A model generated the notes under the pieces. The model saw only the letters and a program-made list of their open reading frames with translations. It was not told where the DNA came from and did not search any database. Made by a program: the position numbers and the translations under genes. A stretch of DNA of 64,000 nucleotides from Pseudomonas abietaniphila (GTDB lineage: Bacteria > Pseudomonadota > Gammaproteobacteria > Pseudomonadales > Pseudomonadaceae), in assembly GCF_900100795.1 (NCBI RefSeq), contig NZ_FNCO01000012.1:1-64000 (forward strand), in the 5' to 3' direction. Positions 55,859-64,000 of this stretch are shown here, in pieces (positions within the stretch are counted from its first letter, which is position 1; each line of letters opens with the position of its first letter).

Positions 55859-58800
55859 ATGGCCGACACAGATAAAAAATCGCTGATCGCGAAATTGCTC
55901 AGCGACCCGGACGCAGGGGGCGTGAAGAAAACCAAACGAACGCCCAAAAGCGCCAAGGTCAGTTTTGTGGAGGCGATGGGCGAGCTCGGTTACACCTCGG
56001 TGTTCGACATCGTCAGGGAGTCCAAAAGCACCTTCGTCAGCAAACTGGCTGAACGCACCGACGCCGATGGCGATCTGGCGTATGACAACGCTCAATGTTA
56101 CGCAGTGCAAATAGCGCGCTCGTGGCGTGAGCACCAAGTCTCATCCGATCGCCGACAGATCGCCACCGCGCGGACCGGGATCCGCTCCCTCGTGGACGTG
56201 GGGCCGAGCTTTCCCAATCTGTTCAAGGAAAACTGGGACCAGTTTTGCAAAGTCGGGGCCATCGCGGCGGTGGATTCCCCGGTGGCCTACCTCAACTCCC
56301 TGTATTCGTTTCTCCTGCGCGAGATAGAGGACCAAGGCGGTTCAGATGCCATTCCGCTATCCGTACGCCGGCCCGATATCCCAAGCCTGATGCTGGACGC
56401 GCAAAGTACGTTCACGCCGGTGCCGATGCTGAAGCTCGTGACCGAGGTGTTGAGTAAAGGAATCCAGGAGTACCTGGACGCGGCAGGCCACCCGGACAAA
56501 GACACGCCAGTTCATGAGTTGCTCAAAACCAAGCGTCATCCGTTTACGTTTCCGTATGACTTTCATCATCAGCAGATCATGTTGGGATTGTCCGGGAAGA
56601 AGCAGCCAACGCTGGGGGAGTTGAGTTATCGGGCGAGTCAGTTTTTGCCGGTGCATTTTCGCGATGGGATTGATACGGTCGATCCAGATAATAGCTATGG
56701 GAGCAGTGCCGATAATGCTCCCTCCAATGCTCAGATATTGCTGAGTGGGTTGAGTGGTGAGCAGCAGCAGTTGCTAACGGCGCCTTCTTTGTTTACGACC
56801 TTTTATTTGTGCCAGGACGACTTGAAGAGCACTTGGAGGTCCTCGACCTGTCATTTACTGGTGCCTTGGCATTGCGAGAAGAATTACAAAGGTTTCGTGG
56901 TTCCGGATCAGGACGGAGTTGCCGATGTTGACCCTCAGGCCAGTAGTTTGCAGGCGGGCGCAACGGGCAGTAACGAGATATCAGTAAATGACACTGCGAG
57001 GAATCTAATTATTGATATTACGATAGCCTACAGCGCTCACGATAACGTAGCTTCGTCACCCCAGTATATTAACTCCTTGCGATATGCTGCTGATTGTCTC
57101 TCCTTGGTCGTTTCAACCCCGCAGGGTGCGCCACAAAATGCCTGCGCTTCGTTTTACGTGATTTTCACGGCGGAAGCTCCTATTGATGGCGTGGCGGGCA
57201 GACAGCACATTGCCTCCCAATCTTTTACGATTTCCACACTCGAAGATTCACCCGATAACGATTGTGTTTTGACTGATGAGCAGCGAGATTATTTTTATAA
57301 ACACTATGGGGTCACCGTCAACAGTTGTACTACTAATGGGCTGGTGAATGTTTCTACCTTTCTAAAAAGTACAGATTTGACGGCAGCTCAGCTGTCAGCG
57401 CTTCTCGCGCTACACGAACATCGGCCCAGGTTTTCGGAAAACGTCGTGCAGTCTAATCGCTGGGTACATGACTTTCCCTATTCGATGAATTACGGCGCCT
57501 GTTATGTCAATGGCACTGGAGGTTGGGAGGTGGGTTCGCGTCCCTTTGTCCGGACCACCATGAGCGATCCGTCAATAGGGATCGAGCACGAAAGCAGCCC
57601 CGATGGGACGGTCCTGCAATACCTGACGAACACTTCATTGAATCGCTTTGACCGGTTGCAGCGCATGATCCGATTGCAGAAATGGACGGGAATATCATTT
57701 GCTGAACTGGACACCCTGATCATGGCGGTCATTCACTCCGAGGGGGAAAGTAACCTGGCGTGGGAACTCAACCGGAATACATTACGTGCGCTGGGCGTGT
57801 ACCGCTACCTAAGCGGCCGGTATACCCTTGAACCAGAAGAGTTTGCGGCATTCGTTCACTTTTTGAGTGCGTTTTGTATCGGTGACCGTCCTTCGATGTT
57901 CGACCAGATATTCAACAGTCCAGCATTGTTTGACACGCCTTTGGTTCTGGACGGCGACGCATTTAGCTATAACGACCCAGCGTCGCAAAAAACCATCGCA
58001 CAGCTCTGCGCCGGGCTTAAGATTGCGAACACAGAAGACGAGATAGGTTTGGTGATGCACGATACAGCTTTATTGTTGGGGCCTCCTGATAATGAAAACG
58101 AACCTGTGGAAATAGAACTATCTCGTAGGCAAGTCGTCATTTCTTCGATGTATCGGCAAGTGCGTATTGCAAGAATGTTCCATTTGACAGTGAAAGAAAG
58201 TCGGTCCTTGATCACTCTGTTGGGTGGAGAGGCCTGCCTGAAACGCATTGTCACTGGGGTTATACGTGATGTGTCGAGCGACGAAGTGTCGCCAGACATA
58301 CTTGATATCCTGATGCAGATGGATTGGGCCGTTACATGGATGAACGACACGGGTGCAAACATTTCCGCTCTACGGAAGATGATTGATCTGCCTGACAGTG
58401 CTCCAGTGAGCCAAACGTTGTTGGGTCAACTGAACGAGGCAAGAAAAAAGCTGAATGACGTACTGGTCACTCGAGTACAAGTTATCGGTCTGAGTTTGCC
58501 AGCCGCCGTATTCAATGATACCGGTGATCCGGTGGATTGGTGGGAAAGCATTGTTTGTCATCCTAACTGTCTCTCCGCCCGCGGTGTGGTAGTGACTGTG
58601 CCTTCCGAGAAGTTTAATGATCCTATGGGCTATTTCGTGGGTGTCATCAACGCGCTGGAAGTCCAGAACATAACGTTTTTGAATGAAATGACGCAGGAAG
58701 GGGCCTGGGTGCAGGTTACCAATGAGCTGGCGCTCTTGTTAACCCAGAAGCGTGCAGAACAGTTGAAGATACTGGAGGTGCTGTTTCAGGCCTGTTCAGG

Positions 58801-59425
58801 TATTTCAATGGACTACGCCGAGTTGGCGATCCGATTGTCGAGCAATAACACGAGCGGAGAAGAATTATTGGGCGGTTATGTCGTAGGCGCCATCGATCAG
58901 CCGGAAATCGTTTTGCCGCTTACTGGAATTGAGCTCGTATTGGCTTGGCGGGTGAGTGGCGTAGCGGGCTGCGCAGATATGTTGCAGCAACTAAGTATTT
59001 CCGCTGCTGCGTTGCGCCTTTTTATGGCTCATCCCGCTTGGTTGTTTACCACCGCATCCAGCCCATTAAAACTCAATCTTGCAACATATTATCTGCTTGA
59101 TCGTTACGTGCACTGGGCACGTGAGAGCGGTTTGGGTGAGGATGTGCTAATGGCCTATTTTGTCGCTGCCGGTGAAGCGCCGGCTGGTGACAGAAACGAA
59201 ATGCTCGCCCCGCTGATCAACTGGCCCGCCAGTGAGATATCTGCCGTGGTGCCAGCGGGGGCGGAAACCATGGCAGAGGTGGATTGGGTTCGAAGGGTTC
59301 AAGCGGCCTGCGCTGAAAGCGGACTGTCCGCCGCCTCATTGCTCGCGTCTACACAGCTCAACAAGGACAGTCTTTCAGCGGATTGGCAGGCGGTCGCAGA
59401 AGCTGCGATGGCCGCAAATCATTAA
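55859..59425 (+). CDS. tcaA: Insecticidal toxin complex TcA subunit, N-terminal half (TcaA-like)
   Basis: TcA subunits form a pentameric bell that binds the host cell and injects the TcB-TcC cargo. The 1188-residue product covers the first part. It opens with a basic tract (KKTKRTPKSAK), then a VRP1-like opening FVEAMGELGYTSVFDIVRES. FCKVGAIAAVDSPVAYLNSLYSF matches the shell start of TcdA1 (SPAAYLTELY) and DIPSLMLDAQ its RRPDL region. The remainder is alpha-helical shell with a beta-rich insert at about 320-470. The ATG at 55859 follows GGGAGAGG. The stop TAA is in frame with tcaB. Confidence 0.88.
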   Translation: MADTDKKSLIAKLLSDPDAGGVKKTKRTPKSAKVSFVEAMGELGYTSVFDIVRESKSTFVSKLAERTDADGDLAYDNAQCYAVQIARSWREHQVSSDRRQIATARTGIRSLVDVGPSFPNLFKENWDQFCKVGAIAAVDSPVAYLNSLYSFLLREIEDQGGSDAIPLSVRRPDIPSLMLDAQSTFTPVPMLKLVTEVLSKGIQEYLDAAGHPDKDTPVHELLKTKRHPFTFPYDFHHQQIMLGLSGKKQPTLGELSYRASQFLPVHFRDGIDTVDPDNSYGSSADNAPSNAQILLSGLSGEQQQLLTAPSLFTTFYLCQDDLKSTWRSSTCHLLVPWHCEKNYKGFVVPDQDGVADVDPQASSLQAGATGSNEISVNDTARNLIIDITIAYSAHDNVASSPQYINSLRYAADCLSLVVSTPQGAPQNACASFYVIFTAEAPIDGVAGRQHIASQSFTISTLEDSPDNDCVLTDEQRDYFYKHYGVTVNSCTTNGLVNVSTFLKSTDLTAAQLSALLALHEHRPRFSENVVQSNRWVHDFPYSMNYGACYVNGTGGWEVGSRPFVRTTMSDPSIGIEHESSPDGTVLQYLTNTSLNRFDRLQRMIRLQKWTGISFAELDTLIMAVIHSEGESNLAWELNRNTLRALGVYRYLSGRYTLEPEEFAAFVHFLSAFCIGDRPSMFDQIFNSPALFDTPLVLDGDAFSYNDPASQKTIAQLCAGLKIANTEDEIGLVMHDTALLLGPPDNENEPVEIELSRRQVVISSMYRQVRIARMFHLTVKESRSLITLLGGEACLKRIVTGVIRDVSSDEVSPDILDILMQMDWAVTWMNDTGANISALRKMIDLPDSAPVSQTLLGQLNEARKKLNDVLVTRVQVIGLSLPAAVFNDTGDPVDWWESIVCHPNCLSARGVVVTVPSEKFNDPMGYFVGVINALEVQNITFLNEMTQEGAWVQVTNELALLLTQKRAEQLKILEVLFQACSGISMDYAELAIRLSSNNTSGEELLGGYVVGAIDQPEIVLPLTGIELVLAWRVSGVAGCADMLQQLSISAAALRLFMAHPAWLFTTASSPLKLNLATYYLLDRYVHWARESGLGEDVLMAYFVAAGEAPAGDRNEMLAPLINWPASEISAVVPAGAETMAEVDWVRRVQAACAESGLSAASLLASTQLNKDSLSADWQAVAEAAMAANH

Positions 59426-59494
59426 TCTTTTTCAAAGGGCTCAGTGAAAGGCAGTCGAGCCTGGAGTTTATTTTCGAGCACGGAAGCAATTACT

Positions 59495-62400
59495 ATGTCC
59501 AGTCTTATTGAACGTCAACTCAATGAATCCTTTCGCGATGCGCTGGTGAGTTATTACTTGAGCGAGGTTGTGCCCAATCACGGGCCCATCGTAGACTTAG
59601 GGCTGGATAACCGACTCATAACGGCCAATGATCTCTACGAGTATCTTCTCCTCGATGTTCAGGTCTCTCAGCTAGTAGAAACAAGTTATGTCGCGTCGGC
59701 CATCAGCAGTATTCAGCAATACATAAACGCCGTCCTGATGGGGATGGAGCCTGGCTACTCAAGTCAGGTGCTCAATGCCAATCAACTTGCAGAATGGCGT
59801 GACCAGCGAAGCCAATACCCCATCTGGGCGGCCAATCAAAAATTGCAGTATTACCCCGAGCTTTATATTGATCCGATGTTGCGTTTGCATAAGTCCGGGT
59901 ATTTTCAGCAGCTCGAAACGGATATTAATCAGAGCAAGATCGAGGTTGATACCGTTCAGGAGGCGGTCAACGCCTACCTTGCCAGTTTTGAAGAGGTCGC
60001 CAACCTCTCTGTGATCAATGGGTATATTGACAGCAATGACTTTGCGACGGGCACTTACTATTTTGTCGGTAAGTCCAGGGCGGAACAGCAGTATTACTGG
60101 CGCAGCGTGGTGATGAATGATCGCCCGGTGGTGGACGGTGTAAAGTCAGATTATCCTAATCCAGGGGCGTGGTCAGACTGGAAAAAAGCGAATGTCGGCA
60201 TTACTCCGCATACGTTGGAGCACACCATTCGACCTGTCTATTTTAACAATCGTCTATTTGTAACCTGGGTAGATCGCACGGATGTCATGGAAGCATTAGG
60301 TTCAGCCGGGGAAGTGGTGCCCACGCCTAAGGTCAGGCTGGCGATGCACGTTTCTTATAAAAAATATGATGATAGTTGGAGTGCTCCTCATGCGTATATA
60401 GATGTTACGGTACTTGCTACTGAACTAAAGGATGACCTGGATTCAATATCTGTATTTGATAATTCACATTCTCCGCAGGGGTTGTTCTTGGCTGTCTACG
60501 CAAATAAGCAAGGTAGTGGTTATAGTTTTTGGAGGATTTGTCTTGTTGATAAGAACTTCCAGTCTCAAGCTCTTGATGCGAATGACGCGGGGCCTGTGAG
60601 TACTGTTAAGGAGATTTTTTCGGCTACGAATGCGGGAAGGATGCAGTTTCAAGTTAACCCGGCGTGGAATATAGTTTCTTTCAACGATATCCCTACACCA
60701 AACGATGATCGATTTGACTATGGTGTGCTTAAATCCTCATTGGCTGAATTGACGGCAGCCAGTTTTGATTTTGACTTAAATCGTGGTCGTCTTAAATTCT
60801 CTCCCGTGGTGAAACAACGCGTTTCTTCAGGAGAGTTTATTGTAGATGTGGTGATTGTGGAACTTATAGTCTGGGTAAAATTTACGCTTTCAATATTTTT
60901 AACGGATGATCTGGAGGACGGGTGGTCAATTTTGGATGAGCGCTCATCTTTGGTGAACACGCTTGCGCTGGAAGTTCCTTACGGGTTCGGATTCGGTACT
61001 GAAGGTCTCATCTTGTTAAAGTCGCCCAGTGGGGAAGAAACCTTTGAACTCACGGGCAATCTGTCGTTGAAAAACTTCCGTATTAATTTGGCCTATTTTG
61101 CGTCTTTAACAAATTTTCCAATTGTATTGCCTTTCCGTAGGGCTTTTCCTCCTCCGACGTTTATGAGCAGTGATTGCTCTTTAATGAATAAGGTACGGTG
61201 GTGGTTCGGGTACGCATCTGATCTGGAGAATATTTCAAATGCTACGTTAGAGGAGACGATTGCATTGCTTCCACTATGGTACGTGGCAGCCAATGAGTTT
61301 AGGACTATAAATATAGATCTTGATGCTGGTGTTGGGGTTCCCGCTGATGGTTATTCTACGGTGAGCGGAGCTATTAATATAGTGTACGGGCTACAATGCG
61401 TTCAGTCAGAATCTGTGTTAGGGGCCGGATTGAAGTGCGTCGAATTAAAAATCGGTCTCACGGCACCAAGAGCCGATCAATACATTTCCCCACGCATCGC
61501 ATCAACCCTGAATGGCAGCTTTGGCATTGCTGAGTACGTCGATTTTTCGGGGTCCACCATTGTATACAGCGATGGAAGTTCGACAAAACTCCGTAAACCC
61601 ATTCGCATGAATACGCTCTTCGCCAGAGAGCTGGTGAATACTGCCAATATCGCACTTGAAAAATTATTGTCTTGGGACACTCAACAGCTTGCGGAACCCC
61701 CTCTACCTGGGGAAACAAGCCCGAAGATGGACTTCCACGGCGCCAACAGCCTTTATTTCTGGGAGTTGTTCTTCCATCTTCCACTGATGGTTGCTCAGCG
61801 GCTTAACTTGGAGCGGCAATTCGACGGTTCCGACTTATGGCTGGGTTTCATTTTCGAACCCGCGCGCACGTCAGATACGACAGGCCGTCCCGACTACTGG
61901 AATGTGCGTCCCCTGGAGGAAGACTCCGTTCGTGACTACGCCATGCGCATGCCTGTCGATCCTGACGGCATCGCCAGCAGCCAACCGCTCATCTATAAAA
62001 AGGCCACGTATGGCTACTACATCAAAAACCTGATCGATCGTGGCGACGCGGCCTATCGGCAATTGACCCCTGACAGTTTGACCGAAGCCAAGCTGTGGTA
62101 CGTCCGCGTGCTTGATTTGCTCGGGCCTCGTCCGGACACGCTGCTGATCAATGACTGGACACCCCTGACCCTGATGGCCTTAAGCGCGGAAAATAATTCC
62201 GAGCTTCGCGCTTTTGCGGAGCAACTCAATGAACAGGATGAGCGCCGTCAGGCCAGTGCGGCAGCCAATGGCGGTGTTTCCAGGCTTCATTTCAAGCAGC
62301 AGCCCTTGCGGTTGAGCACGTACACGGCTGACCCAATGGCCGCAGAAGTGGACAACCCTCATTTCCGCGTGCCCATGAACGCTGAGCTGGTCAGACACTG

Positions 62401-64000
62401 GGATACGGTGGAGTCGCGTTTATATAACTTGCGGCACAACCTGACGCTGGATGGCAAACCCATGAGTCTACCTTTGTTTGCAGCCCCCCTTGACCCTCGG
62501 GCGTTGCTGGCGGCATTTGCCGACGGTGGTACCGGTGGCGGCCTTGCCACCTTGATGGGGCAGGAAGTCGGGCACTACCGTTTCGCGACGCTGTATAACC
62601 ATGCCACTGCCGCGGTCGAAACGTTGATTCAGTTTGGTAGCACGTTGTTGTCGCTTCTGGAGCGAAAAGAGGCGAGCGAACTGCAGGAGATTCAGCAGCA
62701 TCAGGCGTTAGAGTTAGCGCAGTTCTCTATCGAGTTGCAGGAGCAGACACAACTGCTTGAAGCCGAAAGTCGAAAAGCGTTACTGGCCAGCCAAAAAATA
62801 GCGGACCAACGAGCCCTTTTTTATTACCAGTTGGTTGATGAGGGGGTCAGTGTCGGCGAGCGGGCTGCGTCTGCAAGCCATTCCTTCGCGCGTGTGATGG
62901 GGGCTGTTTCCTCAATCAGCCAAGGGCTGGCTGTATGTACTCAGGTTTCAGAATTCATTGCTGGTTTTTCAACCGGCAATTTCAAGGCATTGCGTGTTCC
63001 CGTGCAGATGGCGGCCACCTTTGGGACTGCGGCTTCCGAAGAAGCGTCCATGATCGGCGACATCCTGGACCGTTCGGAGTCCTACCGTCGTCGCGAGGAA
63101 GAATGGCAGCACGCGTATGACCAGGCATGCCTGGAGTCAGCGCAAATAGACGCGCAGCTCAAGGTTTACGATGAGCAGGAGTTGCTGACAGCGAAGCAGT
63201 TGTCTATGGCTAAATCAGCCTGCGCACAAGCAAAGGCCAACTACGAATTCCTCGGCAAACGCTTCACCCAGTCCCAGCTCTACGAATGGCTGAACAGCCA
63301 GATGTCGAGCTTCTATTACCAGGCCTACGACGCGACGATGTCGCTGTGTCTGGCGGCGGAGGCCTCCTGGCAGTTCGAGCGTGCGGATTTCAGCACGCGC
63401 TTCGTTCGCCCTTCGGCATGGAGCGGCTCGCGCCGTGGTTTGCTTGCAGGAGAATCGCTGAAGCTTGATCTGTTGAAGATGAACACCGCTTACCTGACGC
63501 GCAACGAGCGTTTGCTGGAGATCGTCAAAACGGTCTCGGTCAGACAACTGCCTGTGTCGACCGAGGACGTCCCAACCCTCAACACCGGATGGGCAAATGT
63601 GTTGGAGCGGCTCGACGAGAACGGTATCGCCGAGTTCGAACTCACCAAGGCGATGCTCGACGATGATTATCCCAATCATTACCTGCGTCGAATCAAGCGC
63701 ATCAGCGTGTCATTGCCTGTCACGGTCGGTCCTTATCAAGACATCCGCGCGATTCTGACTCAGACCTACAGCGCGGTGCATCTCGCGCCCGGTGCTGATG
63801 TGCCGCCGCGTGAAAACCTGCGCGCCAGCCAGCAGATCGCGGTGTCCACCGGCGTTGATGACGACGGGTTGTTCGTCTTCAACTTCGATGACGAACGCTA
63901 TCTGCCCTTCGAAGGCACCGGGGTTATTTCGCGCTGGACGCTCGAGTTCCCGAACCCGGAGCTGCAACGCGAGATGATCGATTCCATCACCGACATCATT
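59495..64000 (+). CDS. tcaB: Insecticidal toxin complex TcA subunit, C-terminal half (TcaB-like), truncated by window end
   Basis: The frame is open for 1502 codons to the last base. It aligns by eye with TcdA1 from about residue 1000. DALVSYYLSEV and DLYEYLLLDVQVS open it; YYPELYIDPMLR and AYLASFEEVANLSVINGY form the neuraminidase-like part. Variable receptor-binding regions cover about 260-640. FHGANSLYFWELFFHLPLMVAQR and VESRLYNLRHNLTLDG lead to the pore-forming domain (about 1040-1240, ALFYYQLVDEGVSVGERAAS). The TcB-binding end reaches DSITDIII, where TcdA1 ends LNDIILHIRYTIK, so only about seven codons are missing. A GGAAG lies nine bases before ATG. Bases 60300-61450 are clearly AT-rich. 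Confidence 0.9.
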   Translation, partial: MSSLIERQLNESFRDALVSYYLSEVVPNHGPIVDLGLDNRLITANDLYEYLLLDVQVSQLVETSYVASAISSIQQYINAVLMGMEPGYSSQVLNANQLAEWRDQRSQYPIWAANQKLQYYPELYIDPMLRLHKSGYFQQLETDINQSKIEVDTVQEAVNAYLASFEEVANLSVINGYIDSNDFATGTYYFVGKSRAEQQYYWRSVVMNDRPVVDGVKSDYPNPGAWSDWKKANVGITPHTLEHTIRPVYFNNRLFVTWVDRTDVMEALGSAGEVVPTPKVRLAMHVSYKKYDDSWSAPHAYIDVTVLATELKDDLDSISVFDNSHSPQGLFLAVYANKQGSGYSFWRICLVDKNFQSQALDANDAGPVSTVKEIFSATNAGRMQFQVNPAWNIVSFNDIPTPNDDRFDYGVLKSSLAELTAASFDFDLNRGRLKFSPVVKQRVSSGEFIVDVVIVELIVWVKFTLSIFLTDDLEDGWSILDERSSLVNTLALEVPYGFGFGTEGLILLKSPSGEETFELTGNLSLKNFRINLAYFASLTNFPIVLPFRRAFPPPTFMSSDCSLMNKVRWWFGYASDLENISNATLEETIALLPLWYVAANEFRTINIDLDAGVGVPADGYSTVSGAINIVYGLQCVQSESVLGAGLKCVELKIGLTAPRADQYISPRIASTLNGSFGIAEYVDFSGSTIVYSDGSSTKLRKPIRMNTLFARELVNTANIALEKLLSWDTQQLAEPPLPGETSPKMDFHGANSLYFWELFFHLPLMVAQRLNLERQFDGSDLWLGFIFEPARTSDTTGRPDYWNVRPLEEDSVRDYAMRMPVDPDGIASSQPLIYKKATYGYYIKNLIDRGDAAYRQLTPDSLTEAKLWYVRVLDLLGPRPDTLLINDWTPLTLMALSAENNSELRAFAEQLNEQDERRQASAAANGGVSRLHFKQQPLRLSTYTADPMAAEVDNPHFRVPMNAELVRHWDTVESRLYNLRHNLTLDGKPMSLPLFAAPLDPRALLAAFADGGTGGGLATLMGQEVGHYRFATLYNHATAAVETLIQFGSTLLSLLERKEASELQEIQQHQALELAQFSIELQEQTQLLEAESRKALLASQKIADQRALFYYQLVDEGVSVGERAASASHSFARVMGAVSSISQGLAVCTQVSEFIAGFSTGNFKALRVPVQMAATFGTAASEEASMIGDILDRSESYRRREEEWQHAYDQACLESAQIDAQLKVYDEQELLTAKQLSMAKSACAQAKANYEFLGKRFTQSQLYEWLNSQMSSFYYQAYDATMSLCLAAEASWQFERADFSTRFVRPSAWSGSRRGLLAGESLKLDLLKMNTAYLTRNERLLEIVKTVSVRQLPVSTEDVPTLNTGWANVLERLDENGIAEFELTKAMLDDDYPNHYLRRIKRISVSLPVTVGPYQDIRAILTQTYSAVHLAPGADVPPRENLRASQQIAVSTGVDDDGLFVFNFDDERYLPFEGTGVISRWTLEFPNPELQREMIDSITDII

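Noticed and set aside
59426..59494. The tcaA/tcaB break as a sequencing frameshift
   Set aside because: Both parts are in the same frame and only a stop separates them. The spacer is not TcA-like, and a TcaA/TcaB split is known in the family.

Overview
The window is chromosomal DNA of a pseudomonad, most probably of the Pseudomonas syringae group. The evidence is GC-rich coding sequence, gene families typical of Pseudomonas, and repeated intergenic palindromes built on GAGCGAATTCATTCGCGA. From memory, the gene order follows P. aeruginosa PAO1 from about PA4405 down to PA4339 (secA, argJ, ampG, groESL, colRS, mexVW, icmP, bifA, sodB, argP, xenB, olsBA, yceI). This is therefore conserved core genome carrying a few insertions. 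No rRNA, tRNA, CRISPR array or prophage was seen.

Layout. 1-150: 3' end of an IS3-family element. 247-14436: a DciA-like helicase loader, secA, argJ, a glutathione transferase, a Nudix/thiamine-synthase-like fusion, a cobalamin adenosyltransferase, an orphan histidine kinase, a PanE-like reductase, yajQ, a small MscS channel, an AmpG-like permease and an alkyltransferase-like repair protein. 14597-19448: a DUF481 barrel protein, a HugZ-like heme protein with a Fur-box candidate, fxsA and groES-groEL. 19449-20408: about 1 kb without genes, holding a G-rich tract and a large inverted repeat. 20409-25162: PAP2 phosphatase, colR-colS, then a methyltransferase-inaA-small-ORF operon. The PAP2 gene and this operon share an identical 13-bp promoter motif that resembles the ColR box.

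25202-35436: an RND efflux pair and an iron-related imelysin/di-heme/DUF1513 group. A GTG-start gene for an AP2-like protein interrupts that group, and two Fur-box-like sites flank it. 35712-43073: bifA (c-di-GMP phosphodiesterase), sodB, argO with an ACT-domain gene, divergent argP, an SDR enzyme and a coiled-coil membrane protein. 43229-48235: an ArsR-MFS-xenB operon with a perfect 12-bp inverted-repeat operator candidate, acpH, and olsB-olsA for ornithine lipid. 48638-51875: a serine hydrolase, a small coupled membrane protein, YceI and a ClsB-like phospholipase D protein.

51888-64000 is the accessory highlight, an insecticidal toxin-complex (Tc) locus. A TcC-type RHS protein with an unrecognised C-terminal effector region lies on the minus strand. 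After a PfpI-like and a ribbon-helix-helix gene, a TcA subunit follows on the plus strand, split into two ORFs (1188 aa, then at least 1502 aa). The two halves are in the same frame with a single stop between them. The second runs off the window end and, judged by its likeness to TcdA1, lacks only its last few codons. The TcB subunit is not in view and would be expected just beyond.
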